From the NCBI RefSeq assembly GCF_044373315.1, contig NZ_JBILQK010000009.1, positions 12,165-76,164 on the forward strand: DNA of 64,000 bases, in the 5' to 3' direction. Made by a program: the position numbers and the translations under genes. Each line of letters begins with the position of its first letter. The stretch's first letter is position 1. The DNA comes from JACDQM01 sp044373315. GTDB lineage: Bacteria; Pseudomonadota; Gammaproteobacteria; Burkholderiales; Burkholderiaceae_C. Shown here one piece after another: positions 26,836 to 35,459 of the stretch. The notes beneath the pieces are model-generated. The model was not told the origin of the DNA. It did no database searches and worked only from the letters and a program-made list of their open reading frames with translations.

Positions 26836-27357
26836 TCAGACCGCGAACTTCTTGGCCAGCGCGTCAGGGCGCAGATTGTCGTATTCCTCAAACGGCTGAT
26901 GGATCCAAGGGCTGGTTTCCAGCATCTCGACGTAGTAGTCCGGCGTGTAGCTGGACACACCCTTGGCCCAGATGACTGCAGAGCGCAGTTCCGCAATCGC
27001 AGGCATGCCCCGCAGACGCTCGACCACCGCCTTCAAGGTGACACCGGAGTCCGCCAGATCATCAACCAGGAGCACGCGCCCAGCCAACTCGCCCTTGGGC
27101 ATGGTGATGTACTTGGCGATATCAAGCCGCCCCTGGATCGTTCCGGCTTCAGCGCGATAGGAACTGGTCGACATGATGCCCAACGGCTTGTCGAACACAC
27201 GCGACAGCACATCGCCAGGCCGCATGCCGCCGCGCGCGAGGCAAAGAATCTGGTCGAACTCCCAGCCTGAAGCATGGATCTTCAGCGCCAGGCGCTCGAT
27301 CAGCAGGTGGTACTCGTCCCAGGATACGTACAGATGCTTGCCGTCGTCGGTCAACAT
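26836..27357 (-). CDS. phosphoribosyltransferase (purine-type, COG2236-like)
   Basis: 173 aa type I PRTase. The PRPP-binding loop is VLLVDDLADSGVTLKAVVE at about 100-118. ILCLARGGMRPGDVLS is the PPi-binding loop. The protein begins MLTDDGKHLYVSWDEYH. Relatives are annotated as xanthine or hypoxanthine-guanine PRTases and salvage purine bases, which fits its place 31 nt after purA. The specific base cannot be told from sequence. Confidence 0.88.
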   Translation of the reverse strand: MLTDDGKHLYVSWDEYHLLIERLALKIHASGWEFDQILCLARGGMRPGDVLSRVFDKPLGIMSTSSYRAEAGTIQGRLDIAKYITMPKGELAGRVLLVDDLADSGVTLKAVVERLRGMPAIAELRSAVIWAKGVSSYTPDYYVEMLETSPWIHQPFEEYDNLRPDALAKKFAV

Positions 27358-27388
27358 AGTTTCAATCTCCAGATCCGTCCCGATGAAC

Positions 27389-28726
27389 TCAGGCCTTGTA
27401 GGGGTGTTGCAAGAGGATGGTGTGGTCGCGATCCGGCCCGGTCGAAACCATTGCGATCGGAGCGCCCGTGATTTGCTGGACACGCTCAAGGTAACGGCGC
27501 GCGTTCAGCGGCAGTTCGGCCCACTCGGTAATACCGGCGGTCGTCTCGGTCCAGCCCGCGAAGGTCTCGAACACCGGTTTGCAGGCCTCGATTTCATCCG
27601 CATCCAGCGGAAGGATATCGACGGTCTGGCCGTTGAGTTCATAGCCGATGCACATCTTCACTTCGGCCAAGCCATCCAACACGTCCAGCTTGGTCATGCA
27701 CAAGCCGGTGATGCCGTTGATGATGATGGAACGCTTCAGTGCCGCAGCATCCAGCCAGCCGCAGCGGCGAGCGCGTCCGGTCACGGTGCCCTTCTCCTGA
27801 CCCACGGTGGACAGGTGATAACCGACCGTCCCTTCCTTCTCCCACTCCAGTTCGGTGGGGAACGGGCCACTGCCAACACGCGTCGTGTAGGCCTTGGTGA
27901 TGCCCAGCATGTAGTGCAGCATTTGAGGGCCAACGCCCGCGCCAGCGGCCGCATTGCCGGCCACGCAGTTGCTGGACGTCACGTAGGGGTACGTGCCGTG
28001 GTCGATGTCGAGCAGCGTTCCCTGCGCGCCTTCGAAGAGGATGTTCTGACCAGCCAGATGGGCCTTGTGCAGCATGTAGCCCACATCGGCCATCATGGGC
28101 TTGAGCACCTCAGCCATCTTCATGGCCTGGTCGTAGATTGGCTGAAACTCAAGCGCACTCGACTTCAGGTAGCCGACCAATGCAAAGTTGTGCAGGTCGA
28201 GCAGGTCCCGAAGCTTCTTTGCGAAACGCTCGGGATGCTTCAGATCCTGAACACGCAGCGCGCGGCGCGCGACCTTGTCTTCATAGGCAGGCCCGATACC
28301 CTTGCCGGTGGTCCCGATCTTGCCGCTGCCACTGCTTTCGCGCAGCGCTTCACGCGCCTTGTCGACTTCAACATGGAAGGGCAAGATCAAAGGGCAGGAT
28401 TCGCTGATGTACAAGCGCGAGCGCACTTCCACACCCGCCTTCTCAAGCCGCTCAATCTCGCTAAGCAGGTGCGTCGGATCGAGCACCACACCATTGCCGA
28501 TGTAGCAGGCCACGCCGTCACGCATGATGCCCGACGGGATCAGCTGCAGCGCAGTCTTGACTCCCTTGATGACCAAGGTATGGCCGGCGTTGTGCCCGCC
28601 CTGAAACCGCACCACACCTTGCGCGTGCGGCGTCAGCCAGTCCACCACCTTGCCCTTGCCCTCATCACCCCACTGGGTGCCGACGACCACCACGTTGCGT
28701 CCACGCGCAATTTCACTGCTGTGCAT
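27389..28726 (-). CDS. purA: adenylosuccinate synthetase
   Basis: GTP-dependent joining of IMP and aspartate, the first committed step to AMP. 445 aa. The N-terminal VVVVGTQWGDEGKGKVVDWL holds the GDEGKGK P-loop (about 20-26). GGHNAGHTLVIKG follows with the catalytic His. GTTGKGIGPAYEDK and TRVGSGPFPTEL are further family signatures. It lies 45 nt downstream of hisZ. Confidence 0.98.
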   Translation of the reverse strand: MHSSEIARGRNVVVVGTQWGDEGKGKVVDWLTPHAQGVVRFQGGHNAGHTLVIKGVKTALQLIPSGIMRDGVACYIGNGVVLDPTHLLSEIERLEKAGVEVRSRLYISESCPLILPFHVEVDKAREALRESSGSGKIGTTGKGIGPAYEDKVARRALRVQDLKHPERFAKKLRDLLDLHNFALVGYLKSSALEFQPIYDQAMKMAEVLKPMMADVGYMLHKAHLAGQNILFEGAQGTLLDIDHGTYPYVTSSNCVAGNAAAGAGVGPQMLHYMLGITKAYTTRVGSGPFPTELEWEKEGTVGYHLSTVGQEKGTVTGRARRCGWLDAAALKRSIIINGITGLCMTKLDVLDGLAEVKMCIGYELNGQTVDILPLDADEIEACKPVFETFAGWTETTAGITEWAELPLNARRYLERVQQITGAPIAMVSTGPDRDHTILLQHPYKA

Positions 28727-28771
28727 GATTGATAACCCGAAAAAACTAGGGACAGGTCGTACTGGCGCTCT

Positions 28772-29935
28772 TCAGAGCGCGCGCACCACCCACTGATCGC
28801 CGACACGCGCCAGTTCGCGGTCGCAGTCGAATTCATCGCCTTCGTGCTCGTGCCCAGGGAGCACGCAAACCACGGTTTCGCCAAGCTCGCGCAGGCGGCG
28901 CACTGCCGCACGCAAGCTGGCCTCTTCGCCCCAAGGCGCACGGATGGCCGCCCTGAGCTGCGTCTCAGGCGTCAAGGCCACCAAAGCCTTCAGATCGAGG
29001 CTGAAGCCAACAGCGGGACGGCGGCGACCGAACACCGCGCCGACCTCGTCGTAGCGCCCACCCCGCAGAACCGCATCGCTGGAACCCTCGGCGTAGAGCG
29101 CGAAGCGCACACCGCTGTAATACGCATAACCACTCAAGTCCGCCAGATCAAAGCCCAGGCGAGCCTCGGCCTGAGTCTGTCGAAGATGATTGAAGAGCCA
29201 CTGAAGGTCGTCAAGCGCCGCGCTGATCACCGCATTCTTCGGCAGGCGCTCGCGTGCAAGCGCAAGCACCTCTTCACCACCATACAGCGTCAGCAAGGCT
29301 TGCAAGCCTTGCTGCACAGCAGCGGGCAGATTCGCAGCCAGCAGTTCCAACTGGGCCGCGTCCTTGGCGGCGAGAGCTGCGACCAGGTCGGCCAGCAGCG
29401 CAGCCGGCAACCGAAGATCACCGAGCACCCCGCGCACGAGTCGTGCATCGCCCATGTCCATCACGACGCCTGTCAGGCCAGCGCGCTTCAGCGCGTCGAG
29501 TGCCAGCTCCTGCACTTCGAGATCAGCCTCCAGCCCGGCATGGCCATAGATCTCGACACCGAACTGCAGCGGTTCACGCGTCGAATGCATGCCGGACGGA
29601 CGAGTATGGACAACAGGTCCGCAGTAGCAAAGGCGTGTCACACCAGCCCGGTTGAGCAGATGCGCATCAATGCGCGCCACCTGAGGCGTCGTGTCGGCAC
29701 GCAGGCCGAGACTGCGGCCAGACAGCTGATCGACGAGCTTGAAGGTCTTGAGGTCGAGTTCGCGGCCGGTACCAGAGAGCAAAGACTCCAGGTGTTCCAG
29801 CAACGGGGGCATGACGAGCTCGCAACCGTAGCTGCGAGCCATGTCCAGCAAGTCGCGACGCAACTCTTCTATGCGACGAGCCTGGGACGGCAACACGTCA
29901 GCGATGTGCTCGGGCAGGAGCCAAGCAGAGGTCAT
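28772..29935 (-). CDS. hisZ: ATP phosphoribosyltransferase regulatory subunit
   Basis: HisRS-like paralogue that pairs with short-form HisG and carries its histidine feedback site. 387 aa from the ATG at 29935 (MTSAWLLPEHIADVLP). Class II synthetase core motifs are degenerate: FGVEIYGHAGLEADLE and LRGGRYDEVGAVFGRRRPAVGFS remain. The anticodon-binding domain of true HisRS is absent. The separate, full hisS is at 37.3 kb. Frame upstream to 30046 is not family-like. The gap 29936-30061 carries a TACAAT -10 candidate and a palindrome (listed separately). hisG is not in the window. Confidence 0.94.
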   Translation of the reverse strand: MTSAWLLPEHIADVLPSQARRIEELRRDLLDMARSYGCELVMPPLLEHLESLLSGTGRELDLKTFKLVDQLSGRSLGLRADTTPQVARIDAHLLNRAGVTRLCYCGPVVHTRPSGMHSTREPLQFGVEIYGHAGLEADLEVQELALDALKRAGLTGVVMDMGDARLVRGVLGDLRLPAALLADLVAALAAKDAAQLELLAANLPAAVQQGLQALLTLYGGEEVLALARERLPKNAVISAALDDLQWLFNHLRQTQAEARLGFDLADLSGYAYYSGVRFALYAEGSSDAVLRGGRYDEVGAVFGRRRPAVGFSLDLKALVALTPETQLRAAIRAPWGEEASLRAAVRRLRELGETVVCVLPGHEHEGDEFDCDRELARVGDQWVVRAL

Positions 29936-29962
29936 GGACGTAAGGACGCGGTTAAAAACGGC

Positions 29963-29996
29963 ATTGTACCGGTCACGCGCCAGGATTCCGTGACCG
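29963..29996 (-). promoter_or_regulatory. candidate hisZ promoter with overlapping palindrome
   Basis: On the minus strand TACAAT (29968-29963) could be the -10 box. The inverted repeat CGGTCACG-N11-CGTGACCG (29970-29977 and 29989-29996) lies directly upstream and covers the place of the -35 box, where no TTGACA-like sequence is seen. An operator or a simple RNA hairpin from the upstream DUF2065 transcript would both fit. Confidence 0.35.
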
Positions 29997-30061
29997 CCGT
30001 GGCGGCTTCGCGCCAAACGCTGCCCGTGGCTGGTGCCTGTCAGCACCCAGTCATCGCACGA

Positions 30062-30250
30062 TCAGGCCCAAAGCAGCCAAAGGCCGATTGAACCCAGCAC
30101 CAAGCTAGCCAAACCAACAAACCGAATCTGTCCGTCGGTCAATGTCAGCAGCTTCGCGAAGACTTCACGCCAAGCGGACGGACTGAGAAAGGGCATCAAG
30201 CCCTCAATCACCAGCATCAAAGCGAGTGCGGCAAGCAGCTTCTCAGTCAC
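30062..30250 (-). CDS. DUF2065 small membrane protein (YjeT-like)
   Basis: 62 aa with two hydrophobic segments, about residues 5-22 (LLAALALMLVIEGLMPFL) and 43-61 (FVGLASLVLGSIGLWLLW). The motif between them, SPSAWREVFAKLLTLTDGQIR, is the DUF2065 hallmark. Function is unknown. It is nearly always found just after hflC in proteobacteria, as here (17-nt gap), which suggests a link to the HflKC membrane complex. Confidence 0.9.
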   Translation of the reverse strand: MTEKLLAALALMLVIEGLMPFLSPSAWREVFAKLLTLTDGQIRFVGLASLVLGSIGLWLLWA

Positions 30251-30267
30251 AGCCAGATCGCGCGAAA

Positions 30268-31158
30268 CTACTTGCTCTTGGCGGGTGCAGCAGGACCGCC
30301 ACCGCGCATGGCCTTGAAGAAGTCACTGTTCGGGTCGACCACCATCACGTCCGACTTGTTGCGGAAGCTGGCGCGATAGGCTTCCAGCGAGCGATAGAAC
30401 TGTGCGAATTGCGGGTCGCGTCCGAAGGCCTCAGCGTAGAGCGCCGAGGCCTTGGCATCCCCCTCGCCCTTGATCTTCTGGGCTTCGCGATAGGCCTCGG
30501 CAACGATGACCTCGCGCTGGCGATCAGCGTCAGCGCGGATCTTCTCGCCTTCGGCGCCACCGGTCGAGCGCAGTTCGTTAGCCACGCGCTTGCGCTCGGA
30601 CTCCATGCGGCGGTAGACCGAATCGGTGATGTTGGCAGCGAAGTCGACACGCTTGATGCGCACATCCACCACCTCGATGCCGAACTGCTTGGCCTCGTCT
30701 TCCAGGCGCTTGAGCACATCGGTCATGACCTTCTCACGTTCGGTCGCCAGCACAGCCAGCACGGTGCGCTTGGTGACCTCTTCATTGAAGGCGGCCTGCA
30801 CGATGGGGCTCAATCGATTCTCGACGTTGCGCATATCGGTGCCGCTGTTGCGGATGAACTGGCGCGGCTCGGAGACGCGCCATTTGACCAACCAGTCGAT
30901 CACCAGACTCTTCTTCTCGGCCGTGAAGATGGCGCGCGACTCAGGGCTGTCCAGGGTCTGGATGCGTCGATCCAGGAACACGACGTTCTGGAACGGCGGC
31001 GGCATCTTGAATTTCAGACCTGGCTCGGTGACCACTTCCTTGATTTCACCCAAGGCGTAGATCACGGCGAACTGTCGCTGATCGACGATGAAGAGTGTCG
31101 AGCTGGCCAACATAAAGGCGATCAGGGCGCCGATGACAATGGGGGCGATACGGTTCAT
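30268..31158 (-). CDS. hflC: protease modulator HflC
   Basis: SPFH/prohibitin-family membrane protein that with HflK encloses and restrains FtsH. 296 aa. One N-terminal membrane anchor lies at about 5-24 (IVIGALIAFMLASSTLFIV) and the band-7 domain at about 25-200. Then comes a long charged helix (REVIVAEAYREAQKIKGEGDAKASALYAEAFG). The ATG at 31158 (MNRIAPIV) has AAGGA about 12 nt upstream. The ATG at 31170 would leave no space for a site. It begins 18 nt after the hflK stop. Confidence 0.95.
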   Translation of the reverse strand: MNRIAPIVIGALIAFMLASSTLFIVDQRQFAVIYALGEIKEVVTEPGLKFKMPPPFQNVVFLDRRIQTLDSPESRAIFTAEKKSLVIDWLVKWRVSEPRQFIRNSGTDMRNVENRLSPIVQAAFNEEVTKRTVLAVLATEREKVMTDVLKRLEDEAKQFGIEVVDVRIKRVDFAANITDSVYRRMESERKRVANELRSTGGAEGEKIRADADRQREVIVAEAYREAQKIKGEGDAKASALYAEAFGRDPQFAQFYRSLEAYRASFRNKSDVMVVDPNSDFFKAMRGGGPAAPAKSK

Positions 31159-31175
31159 TTTGATCGTCATCCTTC

Positions 31176-32492
31176 TCAACGGCCGTCGCGGTCACGGCTG
31201 CGCGAACCATCGCGCGAACGCACATCAGTCACACCACTTGCCGGGGCACTCTCGGGCACGCTGGTGGCAGGCACAGGCGGACTTGCCATCACCGTGCCGC
31301 TGCTGGTCTGCTGGATCAGCTTGTCTAGCGGCAGGTACAGCAGGTTGGAGCCATTGCGGCTGTCCACCATCACCTTGCTCACGTTCGAGTAGACCTGCTG
31401 CATGGTGTCGATATAGAGGCGGTCGCGCGTGACGGCCGGCGCCTTCTGGTACTCGGTCAGCACGCTCTTGAAACGCTGCGCATCACCCTCGGCCTGCGCC
31501 ACCACCCGCGCCTTGTAGGCTTCGGACTCTTCGCGCAGGCGCGCGGCCGTACCTTGGGCCTTGGGGATCACGTCGTTGGCATAGGCCTGACCCTCGTTCT
31601 TCAGACGCTCTCGGTCGGCGCCAGCCTTGAAGGCATCGTCAAACGCGGCCTGCACCTGCTCGGGAGCCTGCACGTTCTGGACGTTGACATTGACCACCAG
31701 AATGCCAGCCTTCAGCCTGTCCATCTGGTTCTGCACTGACTTGGCCAAGTCGGCTGCGATGGCATCGCGCTGCTCGTAGAGCACCGAGTCCATCTTGCTC
31801 TTGCCGACGATTTCTCGAACAGCCGATTCCGCTGCCTGGACTACCGCCTCGTCGGGACCCCGGTTCTCAAACAGGTACTCGCGCGAGTCCTTAAGCCGGT
31901 ACTGCACGGTGAAGCGGATGTCGACGATGTTCTCGTCCAGGGTCAGCATCGACGAGTCGCGCAGACCGGTGGCCTGAGCCACCGCGTTGCGGCCCACCTC
32001 GACCGAGCGCAGCTGAGTCACCGAGACGATCTCATTGGCCTGAAAGGGGTAAGGCAGGCGCCAGTTGAAGCCGGCATCGACCGTCTTGCTGAACTTGCCG
32101 AAGGAGGTAACGACCGCCTGCTGACCTTCCTGCACGATGTAGAAGCCGCTACCCAGCCAGCCCAGCACGACCACCGCACCGATCAGGCCGGCGCCGATAC
32201 CGGCGCTCTTCATGTCGGGTTGGAAGTTGCCGCCGCCATTGCCCTGTCCACCGCCTTGGCCGCCCCCGCCTTTGCTGCCGCCGAACATGCCAGACAGCTT
32301 GCGGTTGAAGTCGCGCCAAAGCTCATCGAGATCAGGCGGGCCCTCATTTCGGCCGTTGTTCAGATGGCGACCGCCGCGCCACGGCATGGCGGCAATCATC
32401 CCGGCGACTAGGGCTCTTGCAGCCCCAGCCACAGCCGACAGCCCCTGCTGGGGACCCGCCGAGCCAATGGACTCAATCTTGTTCATGCTCAT
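31176..32492 (-). CDS. hflK: FtsH protease activity modulator HflK
   Basis: Partner of HflC. From the ATG at 32492 the product is 438 aa. A Gly/Gln/Asn-rich stretch (about 70-90, GGGGQGGGQGNGGG) precedes the membrane anchor at about 97-117 (GAGLIGAVVVLGWLGSGFYI) and the band-7 domain. The C-terminus is Pro/Ser-rich. The usual HflK opening (MPWR then NNGRNEGPPDLDELW) starts at residue 36, ATG 32387. The first 35 residues (with GLSAVAGAARALVAGMIAA) are therefore either an extension or untranslated. The 32492 start is kept because it lies 7 nt after the hflX stop, but it has only a weak site. Confidence 0.9.
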   Translation of the reverse strand: MSMNKIESIGSAGPQQGLSAVAGAARALVAGMIAAMPWRGGRHLNNGRNEGPPDLDELWRDFNRKLSGMFGGSKGGGGQGGGQGNGGGNFQPDMKSAGIGAGLIGAVVVLGWLGSGFYIVQEGQQAVVTSFGKFSKTVDAGFNWRLPYPFQANEIVSVTQLRSVEVGRNAVAQATGLRDSSMLTLDENIVDIRFTVQYRLKDSREYLFENRGPDEAVVQAAESAVREIVGKSKMDSVLYEQRDAIAADLAKSVQNQMDRLKAGILVVNVNVQNVQAPEQVQAAFDDAFKAGADRERLKNEGQAYANDVIPKAQGTAARLREESEAYKARVVAQAEGDAQRFKSVLTEYQKAPAVTRDRLYIDTMQQVYSNVSKVMVDSRNGSNLLYLPLDKLIQQTSSGTVMASPPVPATSVPESAPASGVTDVRSRDGSRSRDRDGR

Positions 32493-32498
32493 GACCTG

Positions 32499-33716
32499 TC
32501 ATTCACTCAATGGTTGTAGCGCGCCATCGCCAGATGGCGCCATTTCTTCAGCCTTCAAGTCCGGCAGCTCGACACCCTGGTCGCGCATTGCCGCAACGAT
32601 CTGGCGGCGCAACGCCTCAAGGCCCGTGCCCTCCACAGCGCTGACGAACACGCGCGGCACACGCAAGCCTCCCGGGCGTTCGATCCAGTCCATGGCGCTG
32701 CGCGGACGCTGGTTCTCGTCCAGCAGATCCTGTTTGTTGTAGACAAGAATCTGCGGAATACCTTCAGCACCAATTTCGTCGAGCACGCGCTCGACCTCGA
32801 TCATCTGCTCATCCAGTTGTGCAGACGCCGCATCCACCACATGCAGCAGCAGATCGGCCTCAGCCGCTTCTTGCAGTGTCGCCTTGAACGCGGCGACCAG
32901 CTTGTGCGGCAGATCGCGAATGAAGCCCACCGTATCCGAGAGCGAAACGCTCTGACCCGCCGCTTCCAGATACAAGGATCGGGTCGTGGTGTCCAGGGTC
33001 GCAAAGAGCTGATTGGCTGCGTAGGCGCGCGCTTTCACCAACGCGTTGAACAGCGTGGACTTGCCTGCATTCGTATAGCCAACCAGCGACACACGGAACA
33101 CCGCATTGCGCTCGCGTGCGCGCCGCTGCGTGCTGCGCTGGCGCTGCACCTTCTTGAGGCGCTCCTTGGTGACCTTGATTCGGTCATCGATCATCCGCCG
33201 GTCCAGCTCGATCTGAGCCTCACCTGGACCACCTCGCATGCCGATGCCACCGCTCTGACGCTCCAGGTGGCTCCAGCGCCGCACCAGGCGCGTGGCCAGG
33301 TATTGCAGGCGCGCCAACTCCACCTGAAGCTTGCCTTCGTGGCTCTTGGCACGCGCAGCAAAGATCTCGAGGATCAGCGCTGTACGGTCAGCAACAGGCA
33401 CGCCGAGCAGACGCTCCAGATTGCGCTGTTGAGCCGGCGAAATCGCTTGGTCGAACAGCACCGTGTGCGCTTCATGAGCTTGCACCAGCAGCTTGATCTC
33501 GTCCGCTTTGCCAGACCCGACGAAAAGCGCAGCATCCGGCGCCTGCCGCCTAGCCACGACGCGTGCTACTGGCGTGTCACCGGCCGATTCGGCCAGCAAG
33601 GCCAGCTCATCCAGCGTGGGGTCGAAAGCAGCACCACGGCCAAAATCGACGCCCACAAGAATGGCGCGCGCCGCCTCTGAGGGCGGCGACGTCTGGGGGA
33701 AGTGGGCGGAACTCAA
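32499..33716 (-). CDS. hflX: GTPase HflX
   Basis: Ribosome-associated GTPase that splits stalled 70S ribosomes under stress. 405 aa. The N-terminal HflX domain (about 15-200, GKADEIKLLVQAHEAHTVLFD) and a coiled linker (about 165-200) precede the G domain. That domain has VSLVGYTNAGKSTLFNAL, the switch DTVGFIRDLPHKLV and YNKQDLLD. Only a TTG at 33716 is available as start, because an in-frame stop lies four codons upstream and there is no early ATG. The ribosome site is poor. It begins 34 nt after hfq. Confidence 0.95.
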   Translation of the reverse strand: MSSAHFPQTSPPSEAARAILVGVDFGRGAAFDPTLDELALLAESAGDTPVARVVARRQAPDAALFVGSGKADEIKLLVQAHEAHTVLFDQAISPAQQRNLERLLGVPVADRTALILEIFAARAKSHEGKLQVELARLQYLATRLVRRWSHLERQSGGIGMRGGPGEAQIELDRRMIDDRIKVTKERLKKVQRQRSTQRRARERNAVFRVSLVGYTNAGKSTLFNALVKARAYAANQLFATLDTTTRSLYLEAAGQSVSLSDTVGFIRDLPHKLVAAFKATLQEAAEADLLLHVVDAASAQLDEQMIEVERVLDEIGAEGIPQILVYNKQDLLDENQRPRSAMDWIERPGGLRVPRVFVSAVEGTGLEALRRQIVAAMRDQGVELPDLKAEEMAPSGDGALQPLSE

Positions 33717-33750
33717 GGTCTTGCGTCAGGGGCGAGGATGCCCATCGCCT

Positions 33751-33999
33751 TCAGGAGGGCTCACCACCGCCGCTCTCGGCAGCGTGGAAGTTCACGGCAC
33801 GACCCGGCACGACGGTCGAGATGGCGTGTTTGTAGACCATCTGGGTTACGGTATTGCGCAACAGCACCACATACTGGTCAAAGGACTCGATATGACCTTG
33901 CAGCTTGATGCCGTTGACCAGATAGATCGACACCGGCACATGTTCTTTGCGCAGCAGGTTCAGAAAAGGATCTTGCAAGAGTTGTCCTTTGTTGCTCAC
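33751..33999 (-). CDS. hfq: RNA chaperone Hfq
   Basis: 82 aa hexameric Sm-like protein that pairs small RNAs with mRNAs. The N-terminal GQLLQDPFLNLLRKEHVPVS and Sm1 residues (VNGIKLQGHIESFDQYVVLL) are complete, as is the Sm2 motif YKHAISTVVP. The tail is short (AESGGGEPS). The start is GTG at 33999 (reading MSNKGQLL), with GGAG 8 nt upstream. An in-frame ATG at 34044 gives residues unlike Hfq. hfq-hflX-hflK-hflC order is conserved. Confidence 0.97.
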   Translation of the reverse strand: MSNKGQLLQDPFLNLLRKEHVPVSIYLVNGIKLQGHIESFDQYVVLLRNTVTQMVYKHAISTVVPGRAVNFHAAESGGGEPS

Positions 34000-34087
34000 G
34001 ATATTTGCTCCGTGTTGAGTGAGTGGTTGACTCGGTTTCGGCACCTTAACACAGGGCCATGCGCCCTGCTGCTGCAGGGCTGGGGAC

Positions 34088-35419
34088 TTACTCGTCCTTG
34101 AAAGGATTCTTGGAGGAGCGCAATTCGATACGCAGCGGCGTTCCCACCAGCTTGTAGTGGGCGCGGATGCGGGCTTCCAGATAACGCTTGTAGACCTCGG
34201 TGACGCCTTCCAGCGAGTTGCCGTGGATCACGACGATGGGCGGGTTCATGCCCCCCTGATGCGCATAACGCAACTTGGGTCGGAAATGCCCGCTGCGCTT
34301 GGGCGTCTGGTGCTCGACCGCTTCCTGGATCAGGCGGGTCAGCACTGGCGTGGTCATCTTCTTGTAGGCCGACGCATAGGCATCCGCCATCGCGTTCCAC
34401 AGCGGGCCCAGGCCTTGGCGCTTAAGCGCCGAGATGTGGTGAACAGGCGCAAACTTCAGGAATGCCAACCGGTGCTCGATGGAACGCGCGAGCTGCTCTC
34501 GCTGGTAGCTGTCGATCGCATCCCACTTGTTGATCGCCAGCACGACGGCACGCCCGCTTTCAAGTATGTAGCCAGCGATATGCGCATCCTGATCGGTTAC
34601 GCCCTGGGTCGCATCCAGCAGCAGCAGCACCACATGGGCATCGGCGATGGCTTGCAAGGTCTTGACCACCGAGAACTTCTCGATCGCCTCGAACACCTTG
34701 CCCTTGCGGCGCAGGCCGGCGGTATCGATCAGCTGAAACTTCTGCCCATTGCGCTCGAAATCCACGGCGATCGCGTCGCGCGTGGTTCCAGGCATGTCGA
34801 AGGCCACCAGGCGCTCCTCGCCCAGCCAGGTGTTGATCAGCGTGCTCTTGCCCACATTGGGGCGGCCAGCCACCGCCAGCCGGATCACGCCTTCGTGTTC
34901 CTCTTCGGCGGGCTCGTTCTCGTCCGACTGAAACGGCTCCAACACCGCCTCCAGCAGGCTGCGAATGCCCTGGCCGTGGGCGGCAGAGACCGGGTGCGGC
35001 TCGCCCATACCCAGCTCATGGAACTCGGCCAGCAGCGGCGAGTCGCTCATGCCTTCGGCCTTGTTGACAGCCAGGTGAACGCGCTTGTTGGCCTGGCGCA
35101 GATAACGCGCAATGTCCTGATCCTGGCCCGACAGACCGGTCCGCACATCGACGACGAAGATCACCGCATCCGCTTCGGCCACGGCCTGGCGAGTCTGCTT
35201 GGCCATTTCCTTGACGATACCGGTGGTGCTGTCCGGCTCGAAACCGCCGGTGTCGACCACGATGAACTCTTGATCACCCTGGCGGCCATCACCGTAGTGA
35301 CGGTCACGCGTCAGGCCGGCAAAGTCCGCCACGATGGCATCGCGGCTCTTGGTCATCCGGTTGAAGAGCGTGGACTTGCCCACGTTGGGTCGTCCGACCA
35401 GGGCGATGACGGGTTTCAT
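34088..35419 (-). CDS. der: ribosome biogenesis GTPase Der (EngA)
   Basis: Tandem GTPase needed for 50S maturation. 443 aa. The first G domain has ALVGRPNVGKSTLFNRM at about 6-22, and the second AVAGRPNVGKSTLINTW at about 180-196. NKAEG and NKWDA are their G4 boxes. An acidic linker (DENEPAEEEHEG) joins them, and a C-terminal KH-like domain ends the protein. It lies 40 nt after bamB. A 7-bp perfect hairpin (34063-34069/34074-34080) lies just past the stop, but without a T tract. Confidence 0.97.
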   Translation of the reverse strand: MKPVIALVGRPNVGKSTLFNRMTKSRDAIVADFAGLTRDRHYGDGRQGDQEFIVVDTGGFEPDSTTGIVKEMAKQTRQAVAEADAVIFVVDVRTGLSGQDQDIARYLRQANKRVHLAVNKAEGMSDSPLLAEFHELGMGEPHPVSAAHGQGIRSLLEAVLEPFQSDENEPAEEEHEGVIRLAVAGRPNVGKSTLINTWLGEERLVAFDMPGTTRDAIAVDFERNGQKFQLIDTAGLRRKGKVFEAIEKFSVVKTLQAIADAHVVLLLLDATQGVTDQDAHIAGYILESGRAVVLAINKWDAIDSYQREQLARSIEHRLAFLKFAPVHHISALKRQGLGPLWNAMADAYASAYKKMTTPVLTRLIQEAVEHQTPKRSGHFRPKLRYAHQGGMNPPIVVIHGNSLEGVTEVYKRYLEARIRAHYKLVGTPLRIELRSSKNPFKDE

Positions 35420-35459
35420 GTTCTTATTGTTCTCTCAGGGTCAAGTCAGTGCTGCCGTC

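Noticed and set aside
34063..34080. Perfect hairpin GCCCTGC-TGCT-GCAGGGC after der as terminator
   Set aside because: No T tract on the minus strand and it lies close to the hfq leader; left as unexplained.
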